64,000 nucleotides of DNA from the NCBI GenBank assembly GCA_024640765.1, contig JAHEEK010000005.1:1-64000 (forward strand), in the 5' to 3' direction. Both the position numbers and the translations under genes were made by a program. Under the pieces are notes generated by a model that was given only the letters and a program-made list of their open reading frames with translations, had not been told where the DNA came from and did not search any database. Positions 26,456-34,953 of the stretch are shown piece by piece (positions within the stretch are counted from its first letter, which is position 1; each line of letters starts with the position of its first letter). The stretch comes from Nereida sp024640765 (GTDB lineage: Bacteria; Pseudomonadota; Alphaproteobacteria; Rhodobacterales; Rhodobacteraceae).

Positions 26456-27493
26456 CTACGTCGCGCTGCCGCACACGGTACAATTCTTATTGCGTGTAAT
26501 TTTGATGTGGCGCGTTTGCGCATAAAGCGCATCGTAGATCAGCATTGATCCCGACAACCCCTCGCCCGCGCCAGTTATCTCTTTCACCGCTTCAACAGCC
26601 ATCACCGCCCCGATAACGCCGGGCAAAGGCCCCGCCACGCCAGCTTCTGCACAGCTTGGCGCAAGCTTACTGTCAGGTGCTTTAGGGAACACGCAAGCGT
26701 AACACGGCCCACCCTGAACATACGTGCTGATCTGCCCCTCCCATTGGGTCAGCGCTGCAGCAATTAACGGCTTACCAAGCTTCTGGCAGGTCTCATTGAC
26801 TAAATAACGGGTCTCAAAATTATCACTGCCATCAAGCACCAGATCGTAGTCCGCGACTAAGTCTTCTGCCATGTCAGCAGTCAGGCGGCGGTTATACGGG
26901 CGCACCGCGACAAAAGGATTTTGCGCCTTTAAGCGCGCCTCAGCACTGAACACTTTGGGCATGCCGATTGCCGCATCATTGTGTATGATTTGGCGCTGTA
27001 GGTTGGTGTTTTCGACAATATCATCATCAATAATTCCAAGCGTACCAACACCCGCTGCGCCCAGATACATCAAAGCAGGCGCCCCAAGGCCGCCAGCCCC
27101 AATCACCAACACTTTCGCCTCTTTTAGGGACTTCTGACCAACGCCACCGATCTCTCGCAACACAATGTGACGTGCGGCGCGTTCCAACTCTACGTCCGCA
27201 AATAACTGACCGGTTTCAGGAATCTCAAAACTGACAGGATTTGTGCGCGCTCTGATCCACAACAAGCCACGACGGTAAGCCAGAACAAGCCCAACGAAGG
27301 CCGCCAGCAATATCCACAGCCGCGCATCCCCACCGGAGCCCTCGCGCAGCGGGTGACCATTTGGCAAAATGATGTGCACCGCCAAAACTGCAACAAACAA
27401 CAAACCGATCATGATCCAGCGTGCTTGTTTCGGCGTTTGAGTGATCATGCCGAACACCCACAAAAACGCAGCCATTGAAAAAACAACCAACAT
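26456..27493 (-). CDS. MoeB/ThiF-family adenylyltransferase with N-terminal membrane region
   Basis: An E1-like enzyme that adenylates the C-terminal Gly-Gly of a small sulfur carrier (MoaD or ThiS type). The catalytic part (about residues 110-345) has the nucleotide loop GAGGLGAPALMYL, the DDDIVENTNLQRQ block, Asp in LVLDGSDNFETR and two zinc cysteine pairs, CYAC and CTVC. Unusually, residues 1-75 contain three hydrophobic segments, so the enzyme should be anchored in the inner membrane. It shares a base with the dut stop (TGATG). The carrier partner is not in the window. Confidence 0.88.
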   Translation of the reverse strand: MLVVFSMAAFLWVFGMITQTPKQARWIMIGLLFVAVLAVHIILPNGHPLREGSGGDARLWILLAAFVGLVLAYRRGLLWIRARTNPVSFEIPETGQLFADVELERAARHIVLREIGGVGQKSLKEAKVLVIGAGGLGAPALMYLGAAGVGTLGIIDDDIVENTNLQRQIIHNDAAIGMPKVFSAEARLKAQNPFVAVRPYNRRLTADMAEDLVADYDLVLDGSDNFETRYLVNETCQKLGKPLIAAALTQWEGQISTYVQGGPCYACVFPKAPDSKLAPSCAEAGVAGPLPGVIGAVMAVEAVKEITGAGEGLSGSMLIYDALYAQTRHIKITRNKNCTVCGSAT

Positions 27494-27957
27494 CAGTTGC
27501 GCCCCGTCGAACCAAAGCCAACACTACCACGGGCCGTTTGCCCAAGTGCGTTTACCACTCTGAATCCACCCTGAACAACTGGCGCCACAACCATTTGCGC
27601 GATGCGATCAGCATGACTAATCACAAACGCTTCAGACGATGTGTTCAGCACGATGACCCCCACTTCACCACGGTAATCTGCATCAATGGTGCCAGGGCTG
27701 TTTAGTAACGTAATTCCATACTTAAGCGCCAAGCCACTGCGCGGCCGAATCTGCACCTCAAAACCCGCAGGAATTGCCATGCACAGCCCTGTCGGAACAA
27801 GCGCGCGCGCCCCAGGCTCAAGCACCAGCGCCCCGCGGTCTGGCAAGTTGGCCCGCAGATCAGCACCAGCTGCCAACGTCGTCTCATACGCCGGCAACCC
27901 AAGCGACGTATCCGCCCCCTCTGCCCACATCATCTCGATCATCGGTTGGCTCATCAT
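27493..27957 (-). CDS. dut: dUTP diphosphatase
   Basis: Hydrolyses dUTP to dUMP and PPi, keeping uracil out of DNA and feeding dTMP synthesis. The 154-residue trimeric-type enzyme shows all five motifs: AGADLRA, PRSGLALKYGI, NSPGTIDADYRGEV, RIAQMVV and the C-terminal GSVGFGSTG arm. Two start ATGs lie side by side, with GAGG upstream. Its stop overlaps the start of the MoeB-like gene, so the two are probably translated from one message. Confidence 0.95.
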   Translation of the reverse strand: MMSQPMIEMMWAEGADTSLGLPAYETTLAAGADLRANLPDRGALVLEPGARALVPTGLCMAIPAGFEVQIRPRSGLALKYGITLLNSPGTIDADYRGEVGVIVLNTSSEAFVISHADRIAQMVVAPVVQGGFRVVNALGQTARGSVGFGSTGRN

Positions 27958-28031
27958 GAACGGCCTCTCATCTTCTTTTGTTCAAAATATCCCAGAGCGC
28001 AAGACAGCGTCTCGCACCCGGATCTCACCAC

Positions 28032-28802
28032 TTAGCGCAGTTTTGGCGGATTTGCAGGGTCCATCCCGGGTGCTTTTGGCGCCTCAGGCATCAACAACTC
28101 TGGAAGATCAAATTGCAGCCCCGCGGCCAAAACCGCAGACACACTTGGATCGCGGGAGGCAAGAAATGCAACATCCAAAACACCTGCCTCAAGCCCCGAG
28201 AACGTCAGCGCTTCACCTACAGCGCGCGCCAGCGCATTCTCAGCACCCGCCGCTACATCAATAAATGCCAGCATATGTCCACGCGATCCGTCATCATATG
28301 CAACACCGACTAACACAGCCTTTTGCGCAAGCCCCGTGGCAGTTGCCAGCTTTGCATCAAGTGCCGCGATCAAATCTTCTGGAAGACCTTTTGGCGGTGT
28401 AATCTCTTTCGGGGTCGCGGTGACTTCTGTTGGTAGATTTCCAAGTGTCGCATGCAACCATTCAACCGCATCGCTTGGGATCAATATTTCGGACGACTGC
28501 CCCAGATTGACACCCATCCCAATGCCTTGCCCGCTCAACATCGCGGCCAATATGCGTCCCGACACAGCGACATAAGGCACAGGCTTTTCCGCAAATACAG
28601 TCAGCCGTTCAATGCGGTCAAAAACCAACACGAACTGTCCGCCTTCAACATCAAATACCTCTGGCTCAACGTCTTCACCGTCTGCCTCTTGAAGCAACAG
28701 CATAAACAACTCTGCATCCGCTAACCGCTCATAAAACCGCAAACGCGCGGCATCAGAGGCATCCATATTTTCAAAAGCGGTATCAACGGGCGTCTTAGAC
28801 AT
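28032..28802 (-). CDS. SseB family protein
   Basis: A 256-residue cytoplasmic protein with the SseB N-terminal domain (FMLLLQEADG, followed by FVLVFDRIERLTVFAE) and an SseB C-terminal-type region (QKAVLVGVAYDD...LAFIDVAAG). No signal peptide. E. coli SseB is linked loosely to serine sensitivity, but the biochemical role of the family is unknown. It lies 74 bases upstream of dut on the same strand and diverges from arsR. The C-terminus is Pro-rich. Confidence 0.75.
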   Translation of the reverse strand: MSKTPVDTAFENMDASDAARLRFYERLADAELFMLLLQEADGEDVEPEVFDVEGGQFVLVFDRIERLTVFAEKPVPYVAVSGRILAAMLSGQGIGMGVNLGQSSEILIPSDAVEWLHATLGNLPTEVTATPKEITPPKGLPEDLIAALDAKLATATGLAQKAVLVGVAYDDGSRGHMLAFIDVAAGAENALARAVGEALTFSGLEAGVLDVAFLASRDPSVSAVLAAGLQFDLPELLMPEAPKAPGMDPANPPKLR

Positions 28803-28892
28803 GGGGGCCTCATGTTTGAAAGGTATAGCTCGGTCATCGGGGTAGTGATTTCGCCACGATCAAACAAGGTGAAAGATGCACGCAGGTAAGTC

Positions 28893-28945
28893 ATTTCGAA
28901 ATTTATCGAAATAATGCTTGCTATTATTTCTAATATCTTAGAAAT
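28893..28945 (+). promoter_or_regulatory. Two ArsR-type operators 33 bp apart
   Basis: ATTTCGA-AATTTA-TCGAAAT (28893-28912) and ATTTCTA-ATATCT-TAGAAAT (28926-28945) are 20-bp inverted repeats with the same arm pattern ATTTCnA/TnGAAAT and the same 6-base spacer. Their centres are 33 bp apart, three helical turns. The second ends eight bases before the arsR start, so bound repressor would cover the promoter. Confidence 0.8.
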
Positions 28946-28952
28946 ATAGAGT

Positions 28953-29384
28953 ATGAAACATGAAAGCGCCCTTCACCCCGCCACCTCCAGCGGTCTCAGT
29001 CTAACAGTAGCTGCATCCACGTTTGCCGCGTTAGGCAGCGAACAACGCTTGGGCGTGCTCCGTGTTCTGGTGCAAGCGGGACCAAAAGGGCTCAGCATCG
29101 GAGAGCTGGCAGAGCGGTCGGACGTCTCGGGCTCAACACTCACACATCACATGAAAATTCTTGCGGCAGCGGGTCTAATCCAACAGCAAAAACACGGGCG
29201 TTCAATTATTTCGGTTGGTGCCGCCTACGATGATATCGAGGCACTCTGCGGGTTTTTGATGGCCAATTGCTGTGCCTGTGGCCCCGCATGTCAGTGTGGC
29301 CCGGATTGTAAATGTAGCGACGGCGAATGCTGTTCCGACATCCAAGGCCAAGAAGCATCAAACAATACAAAGGCTACATCATGA
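28953..29384 (+). CDS. ArsR/SmtB-family repressor with cysteine-rich tail
   Basis: A 143-residue winged-helix regulator. The DNA-reading helix region is LSIGELAERSDVSGSTLTHHMKIL. After residue 98 the protein carries ten cysteines in 29 residues (C99, C106, C107, C109, C113, C115, C119, C121, C126, C127) in CxC and CC patterns resembling metallothionein. This tail is probably the metal- or metalloid-sensing element, or a sponge for it; that is inference. It overlaps the permease start (ATGA) and sits under two inverted-repeat operators, so it likely represses itself and the permease until metal arrives. Confidence 0.88.
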   Translation: MKHESALHPATSSGLSLTVAASTFAALGSEQRLGVLRVLVQAGPKGLSIGELAERSDVSGSTLTHHMKILAAAGLIQQQKHGRSIISVGAAYDDIEALCGFLMANCCACGPACQCGPDCKCSDGECCSDIQGQEASNNTKATS

Positions 29385-30430
29385 GCGACGCATCCCAAAC
29401 ACGGTCGAGCGCGATTAAACCTGCAGCACTTTGGCGCGGGGCGGACAAAGCAATTCTTGTCACTTTGGCAGCACTTGCAGTTCTTGCCTTCTTCGATCTG
29501 AACGCCCTTGGCCCCGTAATCGCAAGCGGTTTTGGCAGCTTGGCACACACAGCGCCATTTATCTTATTTGCAATCTTTTCTGTAGCTTACCTCAAGGCCA
29601 CTGGCGCCGAAGTGCTGGTTGCCAAAGCCTTCACCGGCCCACCGGTTCGCATGATTATATTCGCCGCAATTGTCGGGGGTGTGGCGCCGTTTTGTTCGTG
29701 CGAGGTCATTCCGTTTGTTTCCGCGCTTTTGGCGCTTGGGGCGCCACTTGGGGCGGTCATGGCACTGTGGCTAGCATCGCCATTGATGGACCCTGCCCAA
29801 TTCGCGATCACCGGATCCGCCCTTGGCTTTGACTTTGCAATCGCAAAAACCGTCGCGGCAATCAGTGTCGGCATCGGCGGCGGTCTGGTCACGCAGCTGC
29901 TATCTGGCACGGCCGTCTTCAGTGACCCACTAAAAATTGCGCCCGTTAAGTCCTGCTGCTCAAAGTCATCTGGTCCTTCGGGATTTAATCAAAAGCCGCA
30001 ATGGAAATTCTGGGGCGAAGCTGACCGCACCGCTACTTTCCAGGAAACCACCCTCACTAACGGAGCGTTCTTGTTCAAATGGCTTCTCATCGCATATATT
30101 TTTGAGGCCATAATGACGCGCTATGTTCCGGCCGAATTTGTCGCAGGTTTTTTGGGTGGCGAAGGCGTACAGCCAGTTATTCTTGGCGCAATCCTGGGCG
30201 GTCCTGCCTATCTCAACGGCTACGCAGCGGTCCCACTTGTCGCAGGCTTGGTGGATCAAGGCATGTCACAGGGCGCAGCGCTGTCATTTATGATGGCAGG
30301 TGGCGTAAGCTGCATTCCCGCAGCGATTGCAGTCTATGCGCTCGTGAAACGCAAAGTTTTCGCAGCGTATCTTGGACTGGCATTCGTCGGTTCCGTCAGC
30401 GCAGGATTGGTCTGGCAGGCAATCGCCTGA
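29381..30430 (+). CDS. Permease of the ArsP / SO_0444 (UPF0718) family
   Basis: A 349-residue inner-membrane efflux permease with about eight to ten helices. The family signature FCSCEVIPF (Cys105 and Cys107) lies in the first half, mirrored by GGPAYLNGYAAVPL and GGVSCIPAAIAVYAL in the second. A hydrophilic cytoplasmic loop near residues 188-220 contains a CCSK group. Relatives export trivalent organoarsenicals (ArsP) or Cu/Zn (SO_0444 group); the substrate here is open. Start codon overlap with the ArsR-type gene shows they act together. Confidence 0.85.
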   Translation: MSDASQTRSSAIKPAALWRGADKAILVTLAALAVLAFFDLNALGPVIASGFGSLAHTAPFILFAIFSVAYLKATGAEVLVAKAFTGPPVRMIIFAAIVGGVAPFCSCEVIPFVSALLALGAPLGAVMALWLASPLMDPAQFAITGSALGFDFAIAKTVAAISVGIGGGLVTQLLSGTAVFSDPLKIAPVKSCCSKSSGPSGFNQKPQWKFWGEADRTATFQETTLTNGAFLFKWLLIAYIFEAIMTRYVPAEFVAGFLGGEGVQPVILGAILGGPAYLNGYAAVPLVAGLVDQGMSQGAALSFMMAGGVSCIPAAIAVYALVKRKVFAAYLGLAFVGSVSAGLVWQAIA

Positions 30431-30497
30431 CGCAATGGACATTGAACCGTTGAACCAGTTGGCGTAGGCAGCTGGAACAATAATACGGGAAGACACC

Positions 30498-31745
30498 ATG
30501 TACCGCGTCTGGAATTTCGTCACCAACTACTCGCTTTTGCTCATTGCCGGAGCATTGATCGCCCTGATTTGGGCAAACATTAACGCCCAAAGCTACCACC
30601 ATTTTGTAGAGTTCACCATTTGGGATCATGCGCCTATCGGGCACCTTCATGATGGGCATCGCACGCTCACACTACACTATCTGGTGAATGATATTTTGAT
30701 GGCGCTTTTCTTTGCAATCGCCGCAAAAGAGGTCTGGGAAGCCGTTATCCTCAAAGAGGGCTCGCTGCGCGGCAAGAAAGCGGCAACACCTTTGTTTGCC
30801 ACACTCGGCGGCATGGTCGGCCCGATTTCTGTGTACCTTGGGTTGGCGTTTTTGCTTGGTGAAGACAAGTTCAGCGCAGTCGCTAACGGGTGGGCAATTC
30901 CAACGGCAACAGACATCGCATTCAGCTACCTTGTTGGACGCCTTGTGTTTGGCGCAGGCCACCCTGCGGTACGTTTTTTGTTGTTGCTGGCAATCGCAGA
31001 TGATGCTGCGGGTCTTATCATTTTGGCGATTTTCTACCCATCGGGCGAGTTGGCTCCGGTTTGGCTGCTGGCCTCATTTGGCGCTGCCATCGGTGTATTT
31101 CTCTTGGCCAACTGGCTGCCGCGCAAAATGGACAGAGGAAACCAAATTCGCCCTGTCAGCACATGGGTACGCACCAAGCTGCATTTCCTGCCCTATGCCA
31201 TTGCTGCCTGCATCAGCTGGTACGGCTTCATGCGTTCGGGCCTTCACCCTGCATTGGGCCTTTTGCCGATCGTGCCAACCATTCCGCACGCTGACCGCGC
31301 CTTTGGTATCTTCAGCGAGGCCGAGCAGTATTTGACGGATTTGCTCAACAAGATCGAGCACGCATTGAAGCACCCTGTTGAGGTCATCTTGTTCTTCTTT
31401 GGTCTGCTGAATGCCGGTGTTGAGTTTAGCTCTATTGGCGATGCAACATGGCTTGTTCTTGCGGGTCTACTTATCGGTAAGCCTGTTGGTATCTTTATCT
31501 TCGGATGGATCGCAGCGCGCCCTCTGGGGCTTGGGCTGCCCCAAGGGATGCGCCTTGTTGATCTGATCGTAATTGGTTTTGTCGCGGCTATCGGCTTTAC
31601 GGTTTCACTTTTTGTAGCCTCTGTGGCCTTTGACGCAGGGCCCGTTCAAGACGCTGCAAAAATGGGGGCACTGTTTAGCTTCTTTGCTGCTGTGGCATCA
31701 TTCATCGCAGGCAACTTGTTGCGGGTTGAGAAACAGCAAGCCTAA
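30498..31745 (+). CDS. nhaA: Na+/H+ antiporter NhaA
   Basis: Electrogenic sodium/proton antiporter of the inner membrane, important for pH and salt homeostasis in seawater bacteria. The 415-residue product has about 12 helices. The essential Asp pair lies in LAIADDAAGLIIL, the unwound helix IV region is PTATDIAFSYLV, and the C-terminal TVSLFVASVAF segment is conserved. GGAAGA precedes the ATG. It lies 67 bases after the permease gene and may be on the same transcript, but could have its own promoter. A terminator follows. Confidence 0.94.
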   Translation: MYRVWNFVTNYSLLLIAGALIALIWANINAQSYHHFVEFTIWDHAPIGHLHDGHRTLTLHYLVNDILMALFFAIAAKEVWEAVILKEGSLRGKKAATPLFATLGGMVGPISVYLGLAFLLGEDKFSAVANGWAIPTATDIAFSYLVGRLVFGAGHPAVRFLLLLAIADDAAGLIILAIFYPSGELAPVWLLASFGAAIGVFLLANWLPRKMDRGNQIRPVSTWVRTKLHFLPYAIAACISWYGFMRSGLHPALGLLPIVPTIPHADRAFGIFSEAEQYLTDLLNKIEHALKHPVEVILFFFGLLNAGVEFSSIGDATWLVLAGLLIGKPVGIFIFGWIAARPLGLGLPQGMRLVDLIVIGFVAAIGFTVSLFVASVAFDAGPVQDAAKMGALFSFFAAVASFIAGNLLRVEKQQA

Positions 31746-31776
31746 CCAGATCACCGGCGGATTTTCGCACAATTTG

Positions 31777-31806
31777 AAGGGCTCTAGTCACCGCTGGGGC
31801 CCTTTT
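31777..31806 (+). terminator. Terminator after nhaA
   Basis: AAGGGC and GCCCTT pair around a 16-base loop, followed by TTTT including stem bases. It is a weak to moderate intrinsic terminator, 31 bases past the nhaA stop. Confidence 0.6.
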
Positions 31807-31897
31807 CGTTTAACCATTCTGGCATTCTCGATTTTTACTGGTATTTATCTGTTGATTTCGCTGCACGCGCCCACCCTCATAGCAAAGATGACAACTA

Positions 31898-32731
31898 ATG
31901 AAAAATGTAAATATAGGGTCGCTGTCCATTTGTAATGAAGCTCCCCTCACCTTGATCGCAGGCCCGTGCCAACTGGAAAGCGCTGATCATGCGCAAATGA
32001 TCGCGGGCACCCTTGCCGAAGCATGCGCCGCAGCGGGTATGCAATATGTGTTTAAGGGAAGCTACGACAAAGCTAACCGCACGTCCTTAAATGCGCCTGC
32101 CCCGCTTGGGCTTGATAAAGGGCTGACCGTTCTTGAGGGGGTACGCAACGCAATTGGATGCCCCGTGATCACCGACATTCACAACGAAGACCAATGTGAG
32201 CCTGTGGCAAGCATTGTCGATATTATGCAAATCCCTGCGTTCTTGTGCCGCCAAACCGCGCTTTTGCTGGCGGCAGGGCGCTCAGGTGCCGCGATCAACA
32301 TCAAAAAGGGCCAGTTTTTAGCCCCTTGGGACATGGCAAACGTCGTCGCTAAAGTAGAAAGCACAGGAAACAACAAGCTTTTGTTGACAGAACGCGGCAC
32401 ATCTTTCGGTTACAACAACCTCGTGGTCGATATGTGTTCGCTACCAGAAATGGCCAGGACTGGCTATCCCGTTGTGATGGATGCCACCCATGCCGTAGCC
32501 AAACCCGGTGGCCTAGGCTCTGCGTCTGGCGGGCAGCGTGAGTTGGCCCCTGTGTTGGCGCGTGCCGCCGTTTCGCTTGGCATTGCGGCCCTATTCACCG
32601 AAACTCATGAAGATCCTGATAACGCCCCATGCGACGGGCCTAACATGATCTATTTGCGCGACATGCCTGCGTTGATCGAAAACTGGGCCGCGTTCGATAA
32701 ATTGGCAAAATCAAACCCTATACGCCTCTGA
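31898..32731 (+). CDS. kdsA: 3-deoxy-8-phosphooctulonate (KDO-8-P) synthase
   Basis: Condenses PEP and arabinose-5-phosphate to KDO-8-phosphate for the LPS inner core. The 277-residue product has LIAGPCQLES at the N-terminus, the FKGSYDKANRTS substrate loop, NIKKGQFLAPWDM, and the C-terminal FTETHEDPDNAPCDGPNM block. Cys in GPCQLE and the CDGPNM form versus NDGPNM would decide metal dependence, and the Cys/Asp pattern here needs comparison with characterised enzymes. The ribosome site is weak. A deleted phosphomannomutase gene starts 15 bases after its stop. Confidence 0.95.
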   Translation: MKNVNIGSLSICNEAPLTLIAGPCQLESADHAQMIAGTLAEACAAAGMQYVFKGSYDKANRTSLNAPAPLGLDKGLTVLEGVRNAIGCPVITDIHNEDQCEPVASIVDIMQIPAFLCRQTALLLAAGRSGAAINIKKGQFLAPWDMANVVAKVESTGNNKLLLTERGTSFGYNNLVVDMCSLPEMARTGYPVVMDATHAVAKPGGLGSASGGQRELAPVLARAAVSLGIAALFTETHEDPDNAPCDGPNMIYLRDMPALIENWAAFDKLAKSNPIRL

Positions 32732-32746
32732 TCGGGCAGCATCCTT

Positions 32747-33048
32747 ATGGTCAAACCACAGCCAACCGTCGCGCAAAATACTTGGTCGTTTCTACGTGAT
32801 ACAATGATTACCCCAACTGGGTTTCGCAAAGATGATGCGCGTTAGGAGTACCCAGATGACATCAATCTGCCGGGCATAACAATTTCAGGATTGGGGCTTA
32901 ATACGGGCCAGCTCAAACACACCCAATCTTGTGGTTGTCTGCGAAAGTACGGAATCAGAAGGCGAGATTTGTGATAGCTTTGCAGACATCGATGCTATCA
33001 GCGGCACAGAACAAAGCATAGTTGCTTGTGACCAGGCGGTCCAAAATC
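32747..33048 (+). pseudogene. Phosphomannomutase/phosphoglucomutase remnant with large internal deletion
   Basis: The N-terminal part reads MVKPQPTVAQNTWSFLRDTM then ITPTGFRKDDAR, meets TAG at 32843-32845 where relatives have Trp, and continues EYPDDINLPGITISGLGLNT. It then switches abruptly near 32900-32905, with a frame change, to RASSNTPNLVVVCESTESEG, which is the extreme C-terminal domain of the same family. About 400 of some 500 residues, including the active-site Ser loop, are missing. The enzyme would have made mannose-1-phosphate or glucose-1-phosphate for surface sugars. The 3' limit is approximate; after it AT-rich DNA runs to tRNA-Gln. Confidence 0.8.
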
Positions 33049-33127
33049 TATTTCTAAATTTAGATATTAATTTGTCATTTCCCCCCTTGAACCAGTCAAA
33101 CCATCGAAGTAGACAACCGCTCAGCGT

Positions 33128-33202
33128 TGGGATGTAGCCAAGTGGTAAGGCAACTGTTTTTGGTACAGTGTACCGTAGGTTCGAATCCTACCATCCCAGC
33201 CA
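33128..33202 (+). tRNA. tRNA-Gln(UUG)
   Basis: The acceptor arms TGGGATG and CATCCCA pair perfectly, the anticodon stem ACTGT/ACAGT encloses TTTTGGT with anticodon TTG, the T-loop is GTTCGAATC, and the discriminator G is followed by an encoded CCA. It reads CAA codons. Confidence 0.95.
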
Positions 33203-33943
33203 GATTTCTTCTAACCCATTGATTTAATCGAGCCGAGATGCGCGTTTTGGGAATTGGTTCCCCGATACATCTCGTCCATTCATCTTACCCGGTTTGCGGA
33301 TGAAAATTTCCACACCGTGCGGTGCAGGTTTCCAATGTCGATTTTGAGCTGACAGCGGCCATCAGAACAACCTCTAGGTGGTGCCCACAACTGAAAAGCA
33401 GCGGCCGATTCGACGCAAGTCCGCTCCGAGCCCAAACTTCTCTAGTTCTGCAGCATCAGCTGTGGCGGCTCGTCCTGGATCATTTTACAATCACTTCGAC
33501 TGATCAATAGTCCCGCAGGCTTTGATGCTTCTGAGCGCACGGATGCTAGGATCGCGCGGGAAGCCAACGTTCCTTATGTGCCGATCCAACCTGCCGCCCT
33601 AAAAGAAAAACCTACGAAGTGACATTCAAGCGACCGATGGCCACAAAGGATGTCGCCGCATTTCTTTGTGATGCTGTGGGGGCCGATCAGTTGCACAGCA
33701 AAAGCGGATTTCAATTGGCCGGGTGTAAGTAACAAAAAGCCCTAGAGCGTCACCACCTCCGAGTAGCGCCACACGCCGATCTATTTTGACAATCTTGACC
33801 AAATTTCCAAACCTTACTCGTTACTTGAAATTCACTAATTCACCCGACCAGTATGAAATGCATGCCTCAGCTTTAGCAACGCACCGCGCGGCAGAATTTG
33901 GTGAACGTATCAAAAGAGCCGCATATAAACGCAGCAGCGTGCG
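33203..33943. other. Unexplained 740-base stretch after tRNA-Gln
   Basis: No convincing gene is visible. Short open pieces read plausibly as protein, for example FDASERTDARIAREANVPYV around 33520-33580, a 31-residue frame starting MATKDVAAFLCDAVG near 33635, and a 50-residue frame at 33795-33947 ending ERIKRAAYKRSSVR. None has a ribosome site or a recognised family, and the first two are cut by stops. The stretch looks like decayed coding DNA next to a tRNA, a common place for lost insertions. Confidence 0.5.
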
Positions 33944-34921
33944 TTAGTCGTATTTCAAAAGCTTAATCTTTTTGCGTGCGCGCATTTTTGCAGGGCTTAG
34001 CCCGTATTCCTCGCGCACTGCCTTCGACATTGTATCAACAGAGCCAAATCCCGTGGCAACCGCCACATCAACAATCGGCAACAAGGTTTCTTCAATCATA
34101 TTACGGGCGCGTTTGGTGCGAAGCTGCTTATAGAACCGCGCAGGAGTGTCATCAAATACCTTGCGAAACGTCCGTTCAAGGCTGCGTGTCGACAGCCCCA
34201 ACTGGTCGGTCAAATCAGCCATGGAAATTGGGTCCGCAATGGTCTCTTCCATCAGACGGATCGCTTCGGTGACCTGCGCATCAAAAAGGCCCTGATTGTC
34301 GGCAATGTCCTTTGGTTGCTCTGCATCGCTTTTGCGCAGGGTATGCAGCAAAAGGCGATTACCCAGCTCGGCAACTTGCGCGGCTTCAAGGCTGTTCGAG
34401 ATCAAACCTATGATCAACTCGGCCGTCGCCCCCATACCAGCCGCAGTAATGATACCGCCGCTGTTTTCAGAAAAACGTGCAGTAAGGTTGGGGTAATACC
34501 CAGTTTCATTAAGGGCGACCGCGTCGCGCCAATGGGTCGTCACATGACCGGGAGGATTTTTCGTAAGCTCAATATAGGCAGTTGCAGCATCAGACAGCAA
34601 AACTGCCGGCCGCCCCAAACGCTGCATTTGACGCGCTCGGCGCTGCCAGCCCGCGGCAGCCCCTGATTTACCACCAACCACGATCAGAACATCTGCTACG
34701 TTGTGATCATCGATCAAAGGCTCGGCCCGCAACAGCCCGCTTGTCAGGCCCTGTACCACGCCTGGTGTTTCCGCCACAAAACGCCAGTCAAAAGCGGTAC
34801 GTGCAAGAACTTCATTGGCAATGTTCAGGGTGTGCGTCACGGCAGACACTTCATAATCACAAAAGCCATGACCGACATAAAGCTCAAACAGCTGTGGTGT
34901 CGTGGTGGTATCATGAGGCAT
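33944..34921 (-). CDS. GlxA-type transcriptional regulator (DJ-1/PfpI plus AraC domains)
   Basis: A 325-residue regulator. Residues about 12-185 form a DJ-1/PfpI-like domain that probably senses a small nitrogenous ligand, and about 215-315 form an AraC helix-turn-helix pair (MADLTDQLGLSTRSLERTF and DVAVATGFGSVDTMSKAVREE). Relatives of this class control glycine betaine, carnitine, choline or arginine catabolism, but no target gene is adjacent. I preferred the second ATG (MPHDTTT) because the nine codons before it look unlike the family. Neither start has a good ribosome site. Confidence 0.82.
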   Translation of the reverse strand: MPHDTTTTPQLFELYVGHGFCDYEVSAVTHTLNIANEVLARTAFDWRFVAETPGVVQGLTSGLLRAEPLIDDHNVADVLIVVGGKSGAAAGWQRRARQMQRLGRPAVLLSDAATAYIELTKNPPGHVTTHWRDAVALNETGYYPNLTARFSENSGGIITAAGMGATAELIIGLISNSLEAAQVAELGNRLLLHTLRKSDAEQPKDIADNQGLFDAQVTEAIRLMEETIADPISMADLTDQLGLSTRSLERTFRKVFDDTPARFYKQLRTKRARNMIEETLLPIVDVAVATGFGSVDTMSKAVREEYGLSPAKMRARKKIKLLKYD

Positions 34922-34953
34922 CGCAGAGCAGTTCCAACATAGGTACAACGCAA

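Noticed and set aside
32931..33137. A 68-codon frame taken as a separate small gene
   Set aside because: It has no start of its own. Its sequence is the C-terminal domain of phosphomannomutase, so it belongs to the pseudogene.
33128..33202. tRNA-Gln as attachment site of an integrated element
   Set aside because: No integrase and no second copy of the tRNA 3' end was found in the window.
33795..33947. A 50-residue frame with TTG start ending KRSSVR
   Set aside because: No ribosome site, unrecognised, and it overlaps the stop of the GlxA-type gene. Treated as part of the decayed stretch.
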